NCBI GenBank assembly: GCA_032622095.1
Contig: CP136064.1
Coordinates: 219,248,205-219,312,204, forward strand
Direction: 5' to 3'
Length of the DNA: 64,000 nucleotides
From: Siphonodentalium dalli
Taxonomy: Eukaryota > Mollusca > Scaphopoda > Gadilida > Siphonodentaliidae
Part shown: piece by piece, positions 12,801 through 21,597 of the stretch
Layout of the letters: the number at the start of each line of letters is the position of its first letter
How positions within the stretch are numbered: position 1 is the first letter of the stretch
Translations under genes and position numbers: made by a program
The notes under the pieces: generated by a model
Seen by the model: the letters and a program-made list of their open reading frames with translations, nothing else
The model's database searches: none
What the model was told of the DNA's origin: nothing

Positions 12801-15511
12801 ATACTAAATACTCATTGACGAGATGTTATCCCTTAGGAAATGTTCAGATAATAAGTAAAACAAAAGACTATAGGTCATTTGTTGAAGTTCAACAAAAGAT
12901 CATAGGTCATTTGTTGAACTTATTATCTGAACATTTCCCTGCAATAAATCGGACTCCTTTAGTACTTCTGCTATCTGCTTATTTTTCCTGAAAATCCCTC
13001 TAAATGAATAATAGACAAATCCCAAGGAAACTTATACACTAATGCCCTTAATAATCGACTCCTTAACCACAGCAGAATTATGGGTAATTTTTCAGGACTT
13101 AGTTGGAAATATGGCTTGTTGCCATTCATCGGAAAGCTCTCATTGAGAGTCATTCATCTGGAAGCTCTCATTGAGAGCTTTCCGATGAATGGCAACAAGC
13201 CATATTTCCGACTAAATCCTGAAAAATTACCCATAATTCTGCTGTGGTTAAGGAGTCAATTATTTAGGGCATTACTGTATAACTGAATGCGAGAATCCGT
13301 TCAGTATATAATGGGTTAAGAACTGAATGAGATAATTATTTCAGTGATCAAAGGCTTAAATGAAACACTTCTGATGATAAGAAAAGCTATTAACCATCAA
13401 AATCAAATAAGAGCTAATAACAAATTGTCACTGATTACAATTATGGTTGGTAGCCTGTAGCTACAATGCTTAAGGTGGCTGGTGCTATTGGGAAGTAGGT
13501 TTTATAGGCCAGTTGGGTGTATTATGTTTTTTTATCTGCCTTCATACATTTTTCGTCTCTGCATGATAACTTCAGTCGCTCTGAACTGAATGAAATATAA
13601 TCTGGTATGCAGGTTCACCACCACAAATTAACGGTAAAGTTCGATTTGTGGCTTTGGCCACACTTTTTCACCAGAATTGCAGCCCTTAGTGAGAATTTGC
13701 ATCTCCATTTTCTTATCATTTAATAAATTTAGTCAATATTGACTGAATGAGATGATATTTGGTATGCAGTCTTACAACCATTAAATACCGACCAAGTTTT
13801 TTTGTTCGTAAAATTTAAATTTTCTGACTTTCAAAACTTCCAAATCTTGAATCAACACTGCATGTTGGTACTATGCTAAGGGTTTTGACAATTTAAATTA
13901 AATCTACTTAATTGATATGATGTGCATGTCAGCATGTGGCTACCTTGGTATAATAATCTGACACATTTGCATCAGAAACTTAACATACTCTCAAATTTAT
14001 AAATTTGCATGTATATAGGTATAAGCTAAAGATAACGTAAAAGGGGATATTTTTCAATATTTGTTTAGTTTTATTAAAACTGATATACAAATATGAACTT
14101 ACTTATTGAATATTCTGAAAGCAAATACAGATTCTATTGATAACTACTTTCTCTAATACTAGTCAGTTTTTTCTTCTAGTAACATCATTAGAATTGCACT
14201 GAGAATCAGATTTTTAATCTCAATTCACATTTCAATGTCTTACTTTATCAAAATAATCTGGATAACATTATTAGTATCAAAAACATCTAAATTGAGCTCC
14301 TTTTTATTAGCATCTTATGTTATGTTTATCCTGAATCTTAGGTTCAGATTGATTAGTTTTAAATTGCGGTGATTAAAAATCATTATGGTTTTCTGGTGAA
14401 TTTTTCTTCTAGCTTTATGTTGCAGATAGGGAATTTTTTGCCAACCCAAAAATTTAATGTTATCACCCGACATCTTAAAGTACAGAAAATCCAATGCGTT
14501 CCCGTGAGATATAGTTACAATGAAATACAATTTCATAAATGATTCATTATATAAATATGTCAACAAGCAACAGCGCATCAACATGAAATCATGGCAAACA
14601 GCACAACATGATGACAATGTATTCAATGTTAGACCAAATCAGAGATCTGAAAGTTAGCGTTTACTCACTGGTTGTAAAATTGTACTTCCAAAACATTTTG
14701 TCGGAAGAATATTTTGATATGGCTAACTAAAAATAAATATGGTCAATGGTTAACCCTTTCTGTACTAAATACTCTTTGACGAGTAGTTGTCCCATAGGAA
14801 ATGTTCAGATAATAAGTTCACCATGGGTCGTTTGTTGAACTTATTATCTGAACATTTCCCAACAATTAATATGAATCACTTAAATATATTATATTTTTAT
14901 CTGACTGTCATCTGCTAATTATCCTTAACTCCAGGGGTTGATTTAATTTAAAAAATTTGTATAACATTTTGTAGCCCTGGGTAGATGTTGTATAGAATTT
15001 CCTACCAATACATGTTTTTCATTGTAAATTGGTTAGCAGAAATTGGAAATTGCATCACAAATTGCGATGCGAATCCAGTTAAATCGAGCCCTGCCCCTCC
15101 AAATTAATAATAAGACTATTCCAGTGTATAGGGAAAGGGTTGAGAACGGTTTGTTTATCGATGATTTTACTTTGATTTAAATTTGATTTCTTTTTATAGA
15201 CTCCTCAAAACAGTGATATGGCTGAGTTGTTTGTTAATTGCCTGGAATTGATGGTAGAGACATGCCTACCTGGTGACGACATCGAGGTTCCCAACCCATA
15301 CTCACTCGGAAATTCATCAAACCTCAATCTCTCGAGCTCCATGTCCAGCCTCAATAGCTCAATGCACTCGCCGACGGACAAGGACCCCGACAAGAGTGCT
15401 GGCATGATTAACGGAAGTCGCATACGACATGGATCAGCTACTAGTCTCCCTCCGAGGACAGGAAGTCTAAAGCGGAAGGACAGCACGAAGAAACCAAACT
15501 ATGACGAGTGA
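746..15511 (+). CDS. NF1: Neurofibromin, C-terminal 8 exons (gene starts upstream)
   Basis: Join 746-872, 1470-1601, 3987-4324, 5868-6110, 7108-7208, 8021-8160, 10082-10128, 15200-15511: 1,440 nt, 479 residues plus TGA. Neurofibromin is a Ras GTPase-activating protein; this part is the C-terminal helical-repeat region and tail, downstream of the GAP, Sec14 and PH domains, which lie outside the window. Seen: blocks such as FRANFNFALVGHLLKG, SVSEEVRSRC, ILYEYLAEASVVFPKVFPV and GLWRFAG, which match vertebrate neurofibromin as I know it, then a Ser/Asn-rich tail with SRIRHGSATS and a basic KRKDSTKK that could be a nuclear-localisation signal. All introns are GT-AG and all phases agree. The linker encoded by 3987-6110 is Ser/Pro/Gln-rich and diverges from the vertebrate linker. 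The introns hold MITEs; the last one is about 5 kb. Confidence 0.95.
909..1170 (+). repeat. Family H dispersed repeat
   Basis: About 260 bp that reappears inverted at 36305-36545, with shared blocks such as GATTATGATGCAAG and TCAGATAAGTTCAATCCATG. Unclassified. Confidence 0.65.
1470..1601 (+). CDS. NF1: NF1 exon b
   Basis: Acceptor CATTTCAG and donor GTAATC. Encodes GFRHPTPTTVSRTIRVLNQL and on to DKFEVTPQTVPYLA, helical repeats of the neurofibromin C-terminal region. Ends in phase 1; the split Ala codon joins the next exon. Confidence 0.93.
1861..1914. repeat. Family B MITE fragment
   Basis: Matches one terminal part of family B (GAACATTTC, AAGGGAACTACTC, TATAGAAAG). Confidence 0.5.
1931..1948. 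repeat. Poly-G tract
   Basis: 18 consecutive G in an NF1 intron, in a slightly longer G-rich stretch; other G or C runs are at 10544, 17818, 46461 and 58676. Confidence 0.9.
2116..2489 (+). mobile_element. Family F element (TTAA-flanked)
   Basis: Begins TTAAAGACATATTAT and ends CACATCACTTTAA. Other copies are at 31916-33183 (interrupted), 55906-56226 and, inverted, 8283-8519. No ORF. Class uncertain; the TTAA borders suggest a cut-and-paste element. Confidence 0.65.
2576..3634 (-). mobile_element. Family K element, about 1.06 kb
   Basis: On the minus strand this runs from CTAGCAGGTTAGCCCGCC to an AT-rich tail. It shares blocks such as GACCTTGAATTGACCATTTT with 32010-32904. Contains a tandem duplication at 2847-3184 and a second at about 3340-3520. 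The ORF-like stretch at 3162-3464 is repeat sequence. Structure suggests a SINE- or non-LTR-derived repeat (inference). Confidence 0.6.
2847..3184. repeat. Tandem duplication, about 165 bp x 2
   Basis: TTTAGCATCGAAAAAA starts both units (2847 and 3008), and both end in GGGAAATCCTATGTTAAAA. The second has a short insertion near GTGTTGGACTGTGTC. It lies inside the K element. Confidence 0.9.
3746..3948. mobile_element. Family C MITE (TA-flanked hairpin)
   Basis: Near-palindrome: AGAGTAATGCCCTAAATAAT to ATTTAGGGCATTACT, with the mirrored core GGCTTGTTGCCATTC / GAATGGCAACAAGCC. Terminal TA and CAGT-type ends suggest Tc1/mariner. It ends about 40 bp before the acceptor of NF1 exon c. Confidence 0.85.
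3987..4324 (+). CDS. NF1: NF1 exon c (conserved start, divergent linker)
   Basis: Acceptor GATTACAG and donor GTAACT. Opens with the conserved ALVSVSEEVRSRCHLKHRL, then becomes a low-complexity Ser/Thr/Pro/Gln linker with RRQKSWDSLDQ, comparable to the RKSFDHL serine motif of vertebrate neurofibromin (by inference a kinase or 14-3-3 type site). Ends on a codon boundary. Confidence 0.92.
4386..4648 (+). mobile_element. Family B MITE (TTAA-flanked)
   Basis: TTAACCATTTCTATAC to ATAGAAAGGGTTAA, with an internal inverted repeat around AAATGTTCAGATAATAAGTT / CATTATCTAAACATTTCC. Probable piggyBac-type non-autonomous element. Confidence 0.8.
4690..4898 (+). mobile_element. Family A MITE, left end lost
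   Basis: Both hairpin modules and the right end (CCAGTCATGAAAGGGTTAA) are present. The left terminal repeat is replaced by unrelated sequence directly after the B element. Confidence 0.75.
4970..5380. mobile_element. Family D element
   Basis: Two hairpin modules with arms GGTGAATTTAGTGATGCT / TCACCAAATTCACCCTCT, joined by a roughly 200 bp linker. The right end reads CATTCTGCAAATGACAGGCAC. Transposon class unclear. Confidence 0.75.
5583..5777 (-). mobile_element. Family A MITE, degraded
   Basis: Recognisable by GACTGGAGCT, CTTGTAAGCCAGTGCATTCT and the second hairpin; the terminal TTAA motifs are mutated. Confidence 0.65.
5868..6110 (+). CDS. NF1: NF1 exon d (Ser-rich linker, then LTD motif)
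   Basis: Acceptor TCTTTCAG and donor GTAAGT. 81 codons: a polar Ser/Thr-rich stretch (KSLDESN, TRSSSMPTPGS), then SVSNENNVLLDPDILTDFPC, which matches the vertebrate VSESNVLLDEEVLTD block. A degraded A-type MITE ends about 90 bp upstream, and a D element starts about 70 bp after the donor. Confidence 0.92.
6181..6575. mobile_element. Family D element with both ends
   Basis: Begins CAAGCCTCGAAATAGTGTGT and ends with the inverted ACACAATTTGAAGGCTTG. Two hairpin modules; the second is partly deleted. Confidence 0.8.
6671..6870 (+). repeat. 39-bp tandem array, about 5 units
   Basis: Repeats of GCTATACAATGGAATATG with GGTTCG(C/T)TAATATTA spacing, period 39 bp. The period is a multiple of three, so it stays open and translates as 13-residue CYTMEY...GSLIL units; this is probably incidental, since it is in an NF1 intron. 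Confidence 0.9.
7108..7208 (+). CDS. NF1: NF1 exon e
   Basis: Acceptor TATTTCAG and donor GTAAGT. Encodes ATLVRNTTDENEARILYEYL then AEASVVFPKVFPV, among the best conserved parts of the C-terminal region. Ends in phase 2; the Ile codon is split. Confidence 0.95.
8021..8160 (+). CDS. NF1: NF1 exon f
   Basis: Acceptor TTTTACAG and donor GTAAGA. Encodes HSLLDAKILNVLSLCHDQAI through SQQQLSFLQ. Matches vertebrate VHNLLDSKINTLLSLCQD in position and sequence. Ends in phase 1. Confidence 0.94.
8283..8519 (-). mobile_element. Family F element, truncated and inverted
   Basis: Starts TTAAAGTGATGAGAAACACA and runs through GTCCCGAATCGAGATGTAAA, the reverse complement of F. It stops where the next D element begins. 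Confidence 0.65.
8520..8745. mobile_element. Family D short form, hairpins back to back
   Basis: Two D hairpin modules separated by only about 15 bp (GAGGTGTAAGC), the linker being deleted. The right terminus GACAGGCACACTATTTCAAG is kept. Confidence 0.75.
8977..9110 (-). mobile_element. Family B MITE fragment
   Basis: AACCCTTTCATTACTTAATT, then CCCATTCAGTTATACTGGTA and ATGACAGATAG, like one half of B in inverted orientation. Confidence 0.5.
9189..9945. mobile_element. Family D element split by about 335 bp of insert
   Basis: Left part CAAGCCTTTAAATATTGTGT to about 9515; the second hairpin resumes near 9853 (GCAGAATGAGGTCCC). Between lies AT-rich sequence starting near GCGGGTTGGGTTTCCC and ending near TTGTAACCCAAACC, probably another repeat. 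Confidence 0.6.
10082..10128 (+). CDS. NF1: NF1 exon g (47-nt small exon)
   Basis: Acceptor TTGTACAG and donor GTAAGA bound a 47-nt exon encoding SIGFGGLWRFAGTFTK, matching FGFNGLWRFAGPFSK of vertebrate neurofibromin. Ends on a codon boundary. Easy to miss in an ORF scan because it is short. Confidence 0.93.
10544..10560. repeat. Poly-G tract (17 G)
   Basis: Uninterrupted G run in the last NF1 intron. Confidence 0.9.
10665..11262. mobile_element. Long-terminal-inverted MITE-like element, about 600 bp
   Basis: The left arm (ACATGTGTTAAAGG, TATGAATTGAAGACCC, TGTCCAGAAACGCTTCC) recurs inverted on the right (GGAAATGCTTC reading back to CATGTG). A related partial copy is near 16870-17110. No ORF. 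Confidence 0.5.
11973..12229 (+). mobile_element. Family A MITE, full
   Basis: TTAACCATTTCATGATGGGA to CCAGTCATGGAAGGGTTAA. Hairpin 1 uses CCAGTGCATTC arms, hairpin 2 uses CCAATGTATTC / GAATGCATTGG arms. Confidence 0.85.
12250..12403 (+). mobile_element. Family A MITE, left-truncated second copy
   Basis: Starts inside hairpin 1 (TATAAGAGAATGCACTGG) and runs to the right end TTAA. It lies head-to-tail behind the full copy, suggesting local duplication or insertion. Confidence 0.75.
12789..13318 (+). mobile_element. Family B MITE containing a C element
   Basis: TTAACCCTTTCTATACTAAA to TATATAATGGGTTAA. The B core at 12835-12940 has an extra duplicated stretch (TAGGTCATTTGTTGAA twice). A C hairpin interrupts it at 13035-13279. 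Confidence 0.8.
13035..13279. mobile_element. Family C MITE inserted in family B
   Basis: TACACTAATGCCCTTAATAA to GGGCATTACTGTA, near palindromic. TA is present on both sides of the insertion, and B resumes at TAACTGAATGCGAG. Confidence 0.88.
14750..15143 (+). mobile_element. Family B MITE with internal extra sequence
   Basis: TTAACCCTTTCTGTACTAAA to GGGAAAGGGTTGA (right TTAA mutated). About 150 bp of AT-rich sequence near 14935-15085 is not part of other B copies. Confidence 0.65.
15200..15511 (+). CDS. NF1: NF1 terminal coding exon
   Basis: Acceptor TTTATAG; 103 codons, then TGA at 15509-15511. Begins TPQNSDMAELFVNCLELMVE, followed by TCLPGDDIEVPNPYS, then the Ser/Asn-rich NLNLSSSMSSLNSSMHSP (vertebrate ANLNLSNSMTSLATSQHSP), and ends RIRHGSATS...GSLKRKDSTKKPNYDE. 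Confidence 0.95.
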   Translation, partial: TPQNSDMAELFVNCLELMVETCLPGDDIEVPNPYSLGNSSNLNLSSSMSSLNSSMHSPTDKDPDKSAGMINGSRIRHGSATSLPPRTGSLKRKDSTKKPNYDE

Positions 15512-16180
15512 TGTATGGTTACTATGGTAACAGGGATGACCTATATACTCTACATTCACATGTTGGAGTAATGTTTGGCTGCCTCTAAATTGAGTTTTCG
15601 TCAGAAAGATGGTCACAGATGAGGAGGAATGTCCATATCTGAGGTTGAACGACTAAGGTTTGTTCATGAGAGAGAGTGGTTCTGAGTTGTATTTGAAGAG
15701 TTACATTATATGTGATTGTTCATCCGGCCAACAACAAAAATAACTGTGTTTCTGGTAATGATGATGAAAAAATAGTGGCGGGAGTGGTGGTATTTTAATT
15801 TTTTCCTCTTGGCTTGAATACCCCTCCCAAACCGCTCTCCCTTGCTTACATGGACTAAATAAATAATGCAAATATATGAGATAGTTAACTTTTTCTTACA
15901 ATTTAGCTATTTTTCCTCAAATACGCATGAAACACCTAGGTGGTTTCAGATCTTGTGTCGTGCATGGCAACATGCCGTATTCTGGATGGCAACACTGAAT
16001 ACTCATGAGCTGTGGGAGACTCGCTTCTTTGTAAATAATACGATTAACCAGCCAATTTATATCAATTAGTCCTTTTACTTTCACAAATTCGGGCAAAAAC
16101 ATCTATTATATTCATTCAATTGAGTCGTTTGCGATGACAATGTCGAAAACACAAAATAAAATTGATTGAATTTCACAAAA
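15512..16180 (+). other. NF1: NF1 3' UTR (probable)
   Basis: Non-coding sequence after the NF1 stop. Two canonical AATAAA signals are visible, at 15858-15863 and 16155-16160. Which is used cannot be told without transcripts. No MITE of families A-D lies in this interval, in contrast to the introns. Confidence 0.5.
15858..15863 (+). terminator. Candidate polyadenylation signal AATAAA of NF1
   Basis: AATAAA about 350 nt after the stop codon, in AT-rich sequence. A second copy lies at 16155-16160. Canonical hexamers are common by chance in AT-rich DNA, so this is only a candidate. Confidence 0.35.
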
Positions 16181-16660
16181 AAAGTATTGTTTTGATATAG
16201 TACGTATGTTTATTTGGGGTGGGCGGGTTACCAGAAACACAGGTCTTTTTTACTTGGCCTTATTACATGGTACTCTGATATACGTGGTCTCTATGGGAGA
16301 CAAATTTAAGTTGAAGCAAATCAAAAACAGATTTTGTTTAATGAGTAGGGAGAGTCAAGGTGATAATTATATTTGAGGTACAGAAATTCCTGGTACTGGC
16401 TCTCCCATTTTAACTGTTATGCACCTGTTGTAGATAATGAAACTTAGTGTTCAGACTGTCGATGTAGTATGGCGGTTATGAGTCTGCAGGTATCTCGTCA
16501 AGCAGAAGGAAGCATTCTTTTATACACGAGAAAAAAAGCAATTATATATCATTGAAAATAAAGAAAATTCCCATGTATGTGAATGCTGAGATGAATTCTT
16601 CAGTATTATCAAGTCCATGGTAGAGTTCGGAAATGGTATTCTGGATATAGAAAATATATC

Positions 16661-16875
16661 TACAGTAATGCCCTAAGTATTCGACCCCTTAACCACATCA
16701 GAATTATGGATAATTTTTCAGACTTTAGTCGGAAATATGGCTTGTTGCCATTCATCGGAAAGCTCTCACAGAGCTTTCCGATGAATGGCAACAAGCTATA
16801 TATCCGATTAAATCCTGAAAAATTACCCATAATTCTGATGTGGTTAAGGGGTCGATTACTTAGGGCACTACTGTA
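16661..16875. mobile_element. Family C MITE
   Basis: TACAGTAATGCCCTAAGTAT to CACTACTGTA; a full-length, nearly perfect hairpin with a short GCTCTCACAGAGC centre. Confidence 0.9.
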
Positions 16876-17817
16876 GTTAACTTGGGGAATGTTACGATAG
16901 TAATGTTGATTGTTTAAAGATGGTCGGTCTCTTCCAAGAAAGATTTTGTATAGATTCCGGGCTATAAAATAATACATATGAATCGAGGACACCTGCCAGG
17001 AAAAGTTTCCATCAATTAATATAAATTTTTATTCAGAATTTCATATCATATCCGCAGGACAGTTTATGGGGCTATTTTTAGAACAGAACTCTGCATGAAA
17101 ACGTTCAGAGTATACCAAAAGCATACCAAGAAAGACAACTCTATCTTGTTTGCAGCCTCCAACATTGTAAATTGTATTTCAACTATAGATTTACCATGAT
17201 CTTACAATTGAAATAAATAACTTTATTATGTCTTTATAAACAAATAATTTACCCAGTCTCCAGCTTTATTTGTATTTTATTCACAAAATAACTATTTGTA
17301 GTCTTGAAATCGCGAATATTAAAAATTATGTTGTTGTTGTAATTATGGCCTGGAAAAGATATACCATATTTAATATTTTTATGACTAAATCAGACTAAAT
17401 TGGAAAATCTATTTAGTATTGAAATGGTTAATATTGCTTTCTGACCTGTGGCCATAGCTCTGCCTTACTATATTATGAGAATGTTGAATATTTATTAAGA
17501 ACTAAACAGGTGCAGAGAGTTTGATTGTTATGTATACTACAATTTGTAAAAATTTAACCAAGTTTTATTGGGAGTTGATATAAAGCAGGCTCAAAGAGTT
17601 ATTTATGTCAGCTATAAGCTAACTGTTGGAAACTGGTATCAAAATGGAATGCTTGGAGCTGGAGGGTTAGATTGGAAAACTTCAATGTCGAACTTCACAG
17701 CATCCACAGACTATAACTCTTCTTTACCAGTCACAGGAAAATATTATCCAATAGTGATCTATTATGGTCCGTATTATCAGGGTTTCCACTAGTGGGAGAG
17801 AGTGGGTCATTTAAGGT

Positions 17818-17829
17818 CCCCCCCCCCCC
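17818..17829. repeat. Poly-C tract (12 C)
   Basis: C run in intergenic DNA; G-quadruplex-prone on the minus strand. Confidence 0.85.
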
Positions 17830-18068
17830 AGCGCAAATTTCCCCTTAGACACATTCGCCTGCAAAGTCTAAGAATAATGCCACACTGCATGTGTATCTTG
17901 CACTAAATAAATCAATGGTATATTAAATAAATATAAAGTATTAGCTGGGCACTACCAGTAGTAAACCATTTTACTTGTTTCAATTGAAATAATTTGCTTT
18001 AAAGATAAACACATCGACAATAAAATCATATAAAAATCTTATTCAGGAACACATCAAGGTCAACATTA

Positions 18069-18329
18069 TTAACCCTTCCATGACTGGAGCTTCCTGAAAT
18101 TTTGCGAAAAACCTGTACCAATGCATTCTCTTATATATGTGAGTCTTGAATAGGGAGTCTTGCATATATATGTGAATACATTGGCCAAACAATATTTACC
18201 TTGAACTTGTAAGCTAATGCATTCTCTTATATATGCAAGGCTCCCTATGGGAGATTCGCATATAAGATAATGTACTGGCACAAGATCTTTAATGCTGCAC
18301 CAGCTCAGCTCCCTTCATGAAAGGGTTAA
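18069..18329 (-). mobile_element. Family A MITE, full, inverted
   Basis: TTAACCCTTCCATGACTGGA to CCTTCATGAAAGGGTTAA with both hairpin modules. Confidence 0.85.
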
Positions 18330-18769
18330 AAGCCTTACATTCTGTCTGGATATCTCCAATCATTATGTAGCCAATGACGATTAACAACTAATGTACTCAC
18401 GATGAAGCTATCAGTTGGCTTACATTTGGCAGTGTTTAATAATCACTAGATATTCAGTTAGTTGCGTGGACAGAGATTTTCCCACAGTTGCAAGAGTGAA
18501 CAGATTCCCCAACCCCTAGTGGAAACCCTGGTTTTATATGCCACCGCTACTTGTACAAACCATCTGTACGAATGTTGGTGATAAGCTTATTGACAATCAT
18601 AATGTAGTATTGACATTTATAGTCTATCAAAGCACTCGCAGTGGGTAAATTTACCCAAAAAACCATAAAAGTCTGTAAAAACATCTCTAAGTAGAACATG
18701 GAGAAATAGATAAACTTTGTTCTTATATTTATTTATTGATAGTTCTCCAATAATGATATTTTGTGTCTG

Positions 18770-19032
18770 TTAACCCTTTCATGACGGGAGCTGTGCTGGC
18801 GCAGCATTAAAGATCCTATGCCAGTGCATTCGCTTATATAAGCGACTCTCCCATAGGGAGCCTCACATATATAAGAGAATGCTCTGGCTTACAAGGTCAA
18901 GGTATATATTGTTAGACCAATGTATTCTCTTATATATGCTAAGCTCCCTATGGGAGACTCACATATATAAGAGAATGCATTGGCACAGGGTTTTCGCAAA
19001 ATTTCAGGAAGCTCCAATCATGGACGGGTTAA
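18770..19032 (+). mobile_element. Family A MITE inside J
   Basis: TTAACCCTTTCATGACGGGA to CAATCATGGACGGGTTAA; both hairpins are intact. The J copy at 63.7 kb lacks it, with TTAC at the matching position. Confidence 0.9.
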
Positions 19033-19159
19033 TGAGATTTATCAACAAACATTGCTAATCGTGTAGGAAATTAAAATATTTTAGTCTGAATATGATTTTC
19101 AGAATATTTTTTTTTTTACCTTTTCCAATGTTTACCATCAAGTTTTGTTGAATCTTTGG

Positions 19160-19374
19160 TACAGTAATGCTCTAAAATAATCGACTCCTTAAAGCAGAAT
19201 TATGGGTAACTTTTCAGGATTTAGTCGGAAATATGGCTTGTTGCCATTCATCGGAAAGCTCTCCCCGAGAGCTTTCCGATGAATGGAAAACAAGCCATAT
19301 TTCCGACTAAATCCTGAAAAGTTACCCATAATTCTGCTGTGGTTAAGGAGTCGATTATTTAGAGCATTACTGTA
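19160..19374. mobile_element. Family C MITE inside J
   Basis: CTTTGG-TACAGTAATGC to GCATTACTGTA-TCTCATTGG; the empty J copy reads CTTTGGTATCTTATTGG, which shows a TA duplication. Confidence 0.93.
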
Positions 19375-19844
19375 TCTCATTGGACTAATTTGACTTTTAT
19401 CAGTAATTCCACTGTAATAGTAATGATTACGTAACAATGGTTTTATACGAAATCTCATCATTTTGTTTTACAGACTTTTATCAAATTTATGTTATTGCCT
19501 GAACCCACTTCGAACTTGAGTCTCTTCGAAGTATGACTTAAAAGTTTTCCTATCTAAACCTCTAGATGTCTGAGAATTAACTTTACCTTGATCATTGTCC
19601 TTTCAAGAAAAGAAGTTAGGTTTCCAGTTTCTAATTGTTATCTTGATAGTGATTTAGGAGTTGTAAGAGAGGAATTAAGTGGTTTATTTTGCTGATGTTG
19701 TGTTCACTTGTTGTTTGTATATATTATGGCTATCTGTGATACTCTTTTATGTATTATAGAACCTGACCAGGTTTCCCACGTTTCTATCTGCAACTGACGT
19801 CAGTCGTGATAGATGCTGCAGAATAAGCACCAAGCAAGTTTCTC

Positions 19845-20116
19845 TCAACCCTTTCTATACTGAATGGATTCTCCCATTCAGTTATAAAAGTATAAATTAT
19901 ACAGTATATTATTCATATAGAGGGGTGTTCAGGTAATAAAAGCAGACGACAGACAGAAAAACAGATAATCTAGGAGAAGAATGATTCATATTCATTGGTG
20001 GGAAATGTCTAGATAATCAGTTGAATAATCGACCTATGTTCATTTGTTGAACTTATTATTGGAACATTTCCTAAGGGAACTACTCTGAAATTAGTGTTTA
20101 GTATAGAAAGGGATAA
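19845..20116 (-). mobile_element. Family B MITE, inverted
   Basis: TCAACCCTTTCTATACTGAA to TTAGTATAGAAAGGGATAA; both flanking TTAA are mutated. Contains the CAGACGACAGACAG and GGGAAATGT blocks of B. Confidence 0.75.
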
Positions 20117-20165
20117 AGCACAGATCAGATCTCTCAAGGAGAGTGTGGCCTACCTGTGTTGTTAT

Positions 20166-21482
20166 ACCGTACTGACCCGCGTTTAGGCCCAGGGGGCCTT
20201 TGTTTTATTTGAGCTCAAAAATCCAAGTGGGCTTAAACTCGGATATGGCCCTTTGCAAACCAAAAATCCTAAGAAATCGGGACGGTAAAACTGATGAAAG
20301 CCGATCTAACGCCGATTATTTGGGAATTTTTTCAATTAAATGTGAATATTAAAATATTATAATAACACTTTAAGTCTTGTAGTTTTATTGGACAACATTC
20401 CCATGTTGAAATGACACTATTATGTAAGTAGTCTTGACTGACAGCTGTCTTGTTCCCAAAGCGTGTGCTTGGAGTCAGGAATGCCCTGGTTATTATGTAA
20501 GCGGCAGTGTGGGTTATCTATAGTCTGACTATAGTTTATATCAATGTTCAGATTTAATCCGATTATGAAAACAATAAGCCCGGCGCTTTATTCGTGATCC
20601 ATTGTCTACATAGAGGATGTTACAATGGCGACTAATTGCATGTTTAACAAAAGCCAGTGAGTGTAATTATTTAACAGCACTGACAAGGCAGTTGTATTTC
20701 TACTAAAACGGCATTCTGAACTCCTCGACCTGTGACCTCTGGGGGCAAACGGTGACGGAATCTGACGAGGTTTGCCGAATGCTAACACGTATAAAAAAAA
20801 CGTATACAAAAGCACGTGTTTGAATATTTTGGTTTCGAGTGAATAAAGTTGACGCAGTTTGGAAGACATTTTTGTTAATTGACAAGTTCCCTCTTCTGCT
20901 CCATTATGATACCCACTGTGTGTTTACATAACCAGGAGGCCAGTTCTTTGTGTTTGGCCACATGTAGGAACACACAGGTCTTCGTTGTCACTGAACACGA
21001 AAAATATGTTTTTACAGTACCGGTACTGTAGTTGGAACAGGTGCGCTGTGATTAAACTTAAAAGTATTTCATTTTCACGCGCATAGCCGCACATGGCTTT
21101 TAAAGCTATACGCTGTTAGCAAGTGGGTTCTATTGTATTTTATGTCTGTTAAACGTTTGGTTTCCGCAGGGAAGTATAATTGAATAAAGAAATGTGAATT
21201 TAAGATTCACTTTATTTTATTTCATTTAATATTATCACTTACCTACGAATTATAACTTTCCATTTTTCGTGGCATTCTCGCCGTCACCGATCGTTTGTGA
21301 ATATACTTCTTGGAATTATTTATTTGGGGAGTATCATTAGCAAATACTTACTTACCACTGCTGCAATTGAACAAAATTTGGGGTTGGCTTAAACACGAAT
21401 ATACCCCTGTGCATGGAATTTGGCCAAAATATATGGGTGGGCTTAAACACTGGGCATGGGCTTTGAACCGGGTCAGTACGGT
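20166..21482. mobile_element. 1.3 kb inverted-terminal-repeat element
   Basis: Ends ACCGTACTGACCCG and CGGGTCAGTACGGT are inverted. Subterminal motifs such as GGGCTTAAAC occur near both ends. No transposase-like ORF; the minus-strand ORF at 20606-20869 is unrecognised. Probably a non-autonomous DNA transposon of unknown superfamily; the target duplication is unclear. Confidence 0.6.
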
Positions 21483-21597
21483 AATTGATAAAGAATGGCT
21501 GATATCAGCTTAGCTTTTAGTTTCAGGCTCGACCATATTGCCCTTAATAGTTACTATAGTAAGGTATGGTCAGGAATTTCAAGTCTAAAAATGTTTT

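Larger units (their letters stand above)
18630..19490 (+). repeat. Family J repeat interrupted by A and C elements
   Basis: Shares CACTCGCAGTGGG, AAAAGTCTGTAAAAACATC, TATCAACAAACATTGCTAAT and TTTTACAGACTTTTAT with 63547-64000. The two interruptions are exactly the A (18770-19032) and C (19160-19374) elements. Confidence 0.8.

Noticed and set aside
20606-20885. Overlapping minus-strand ORFs inside the 1.3-kb inverted-repeat element
   Set aside because: Two frames overlap, no transposase motif, no splice context; insufficient to call a gene.
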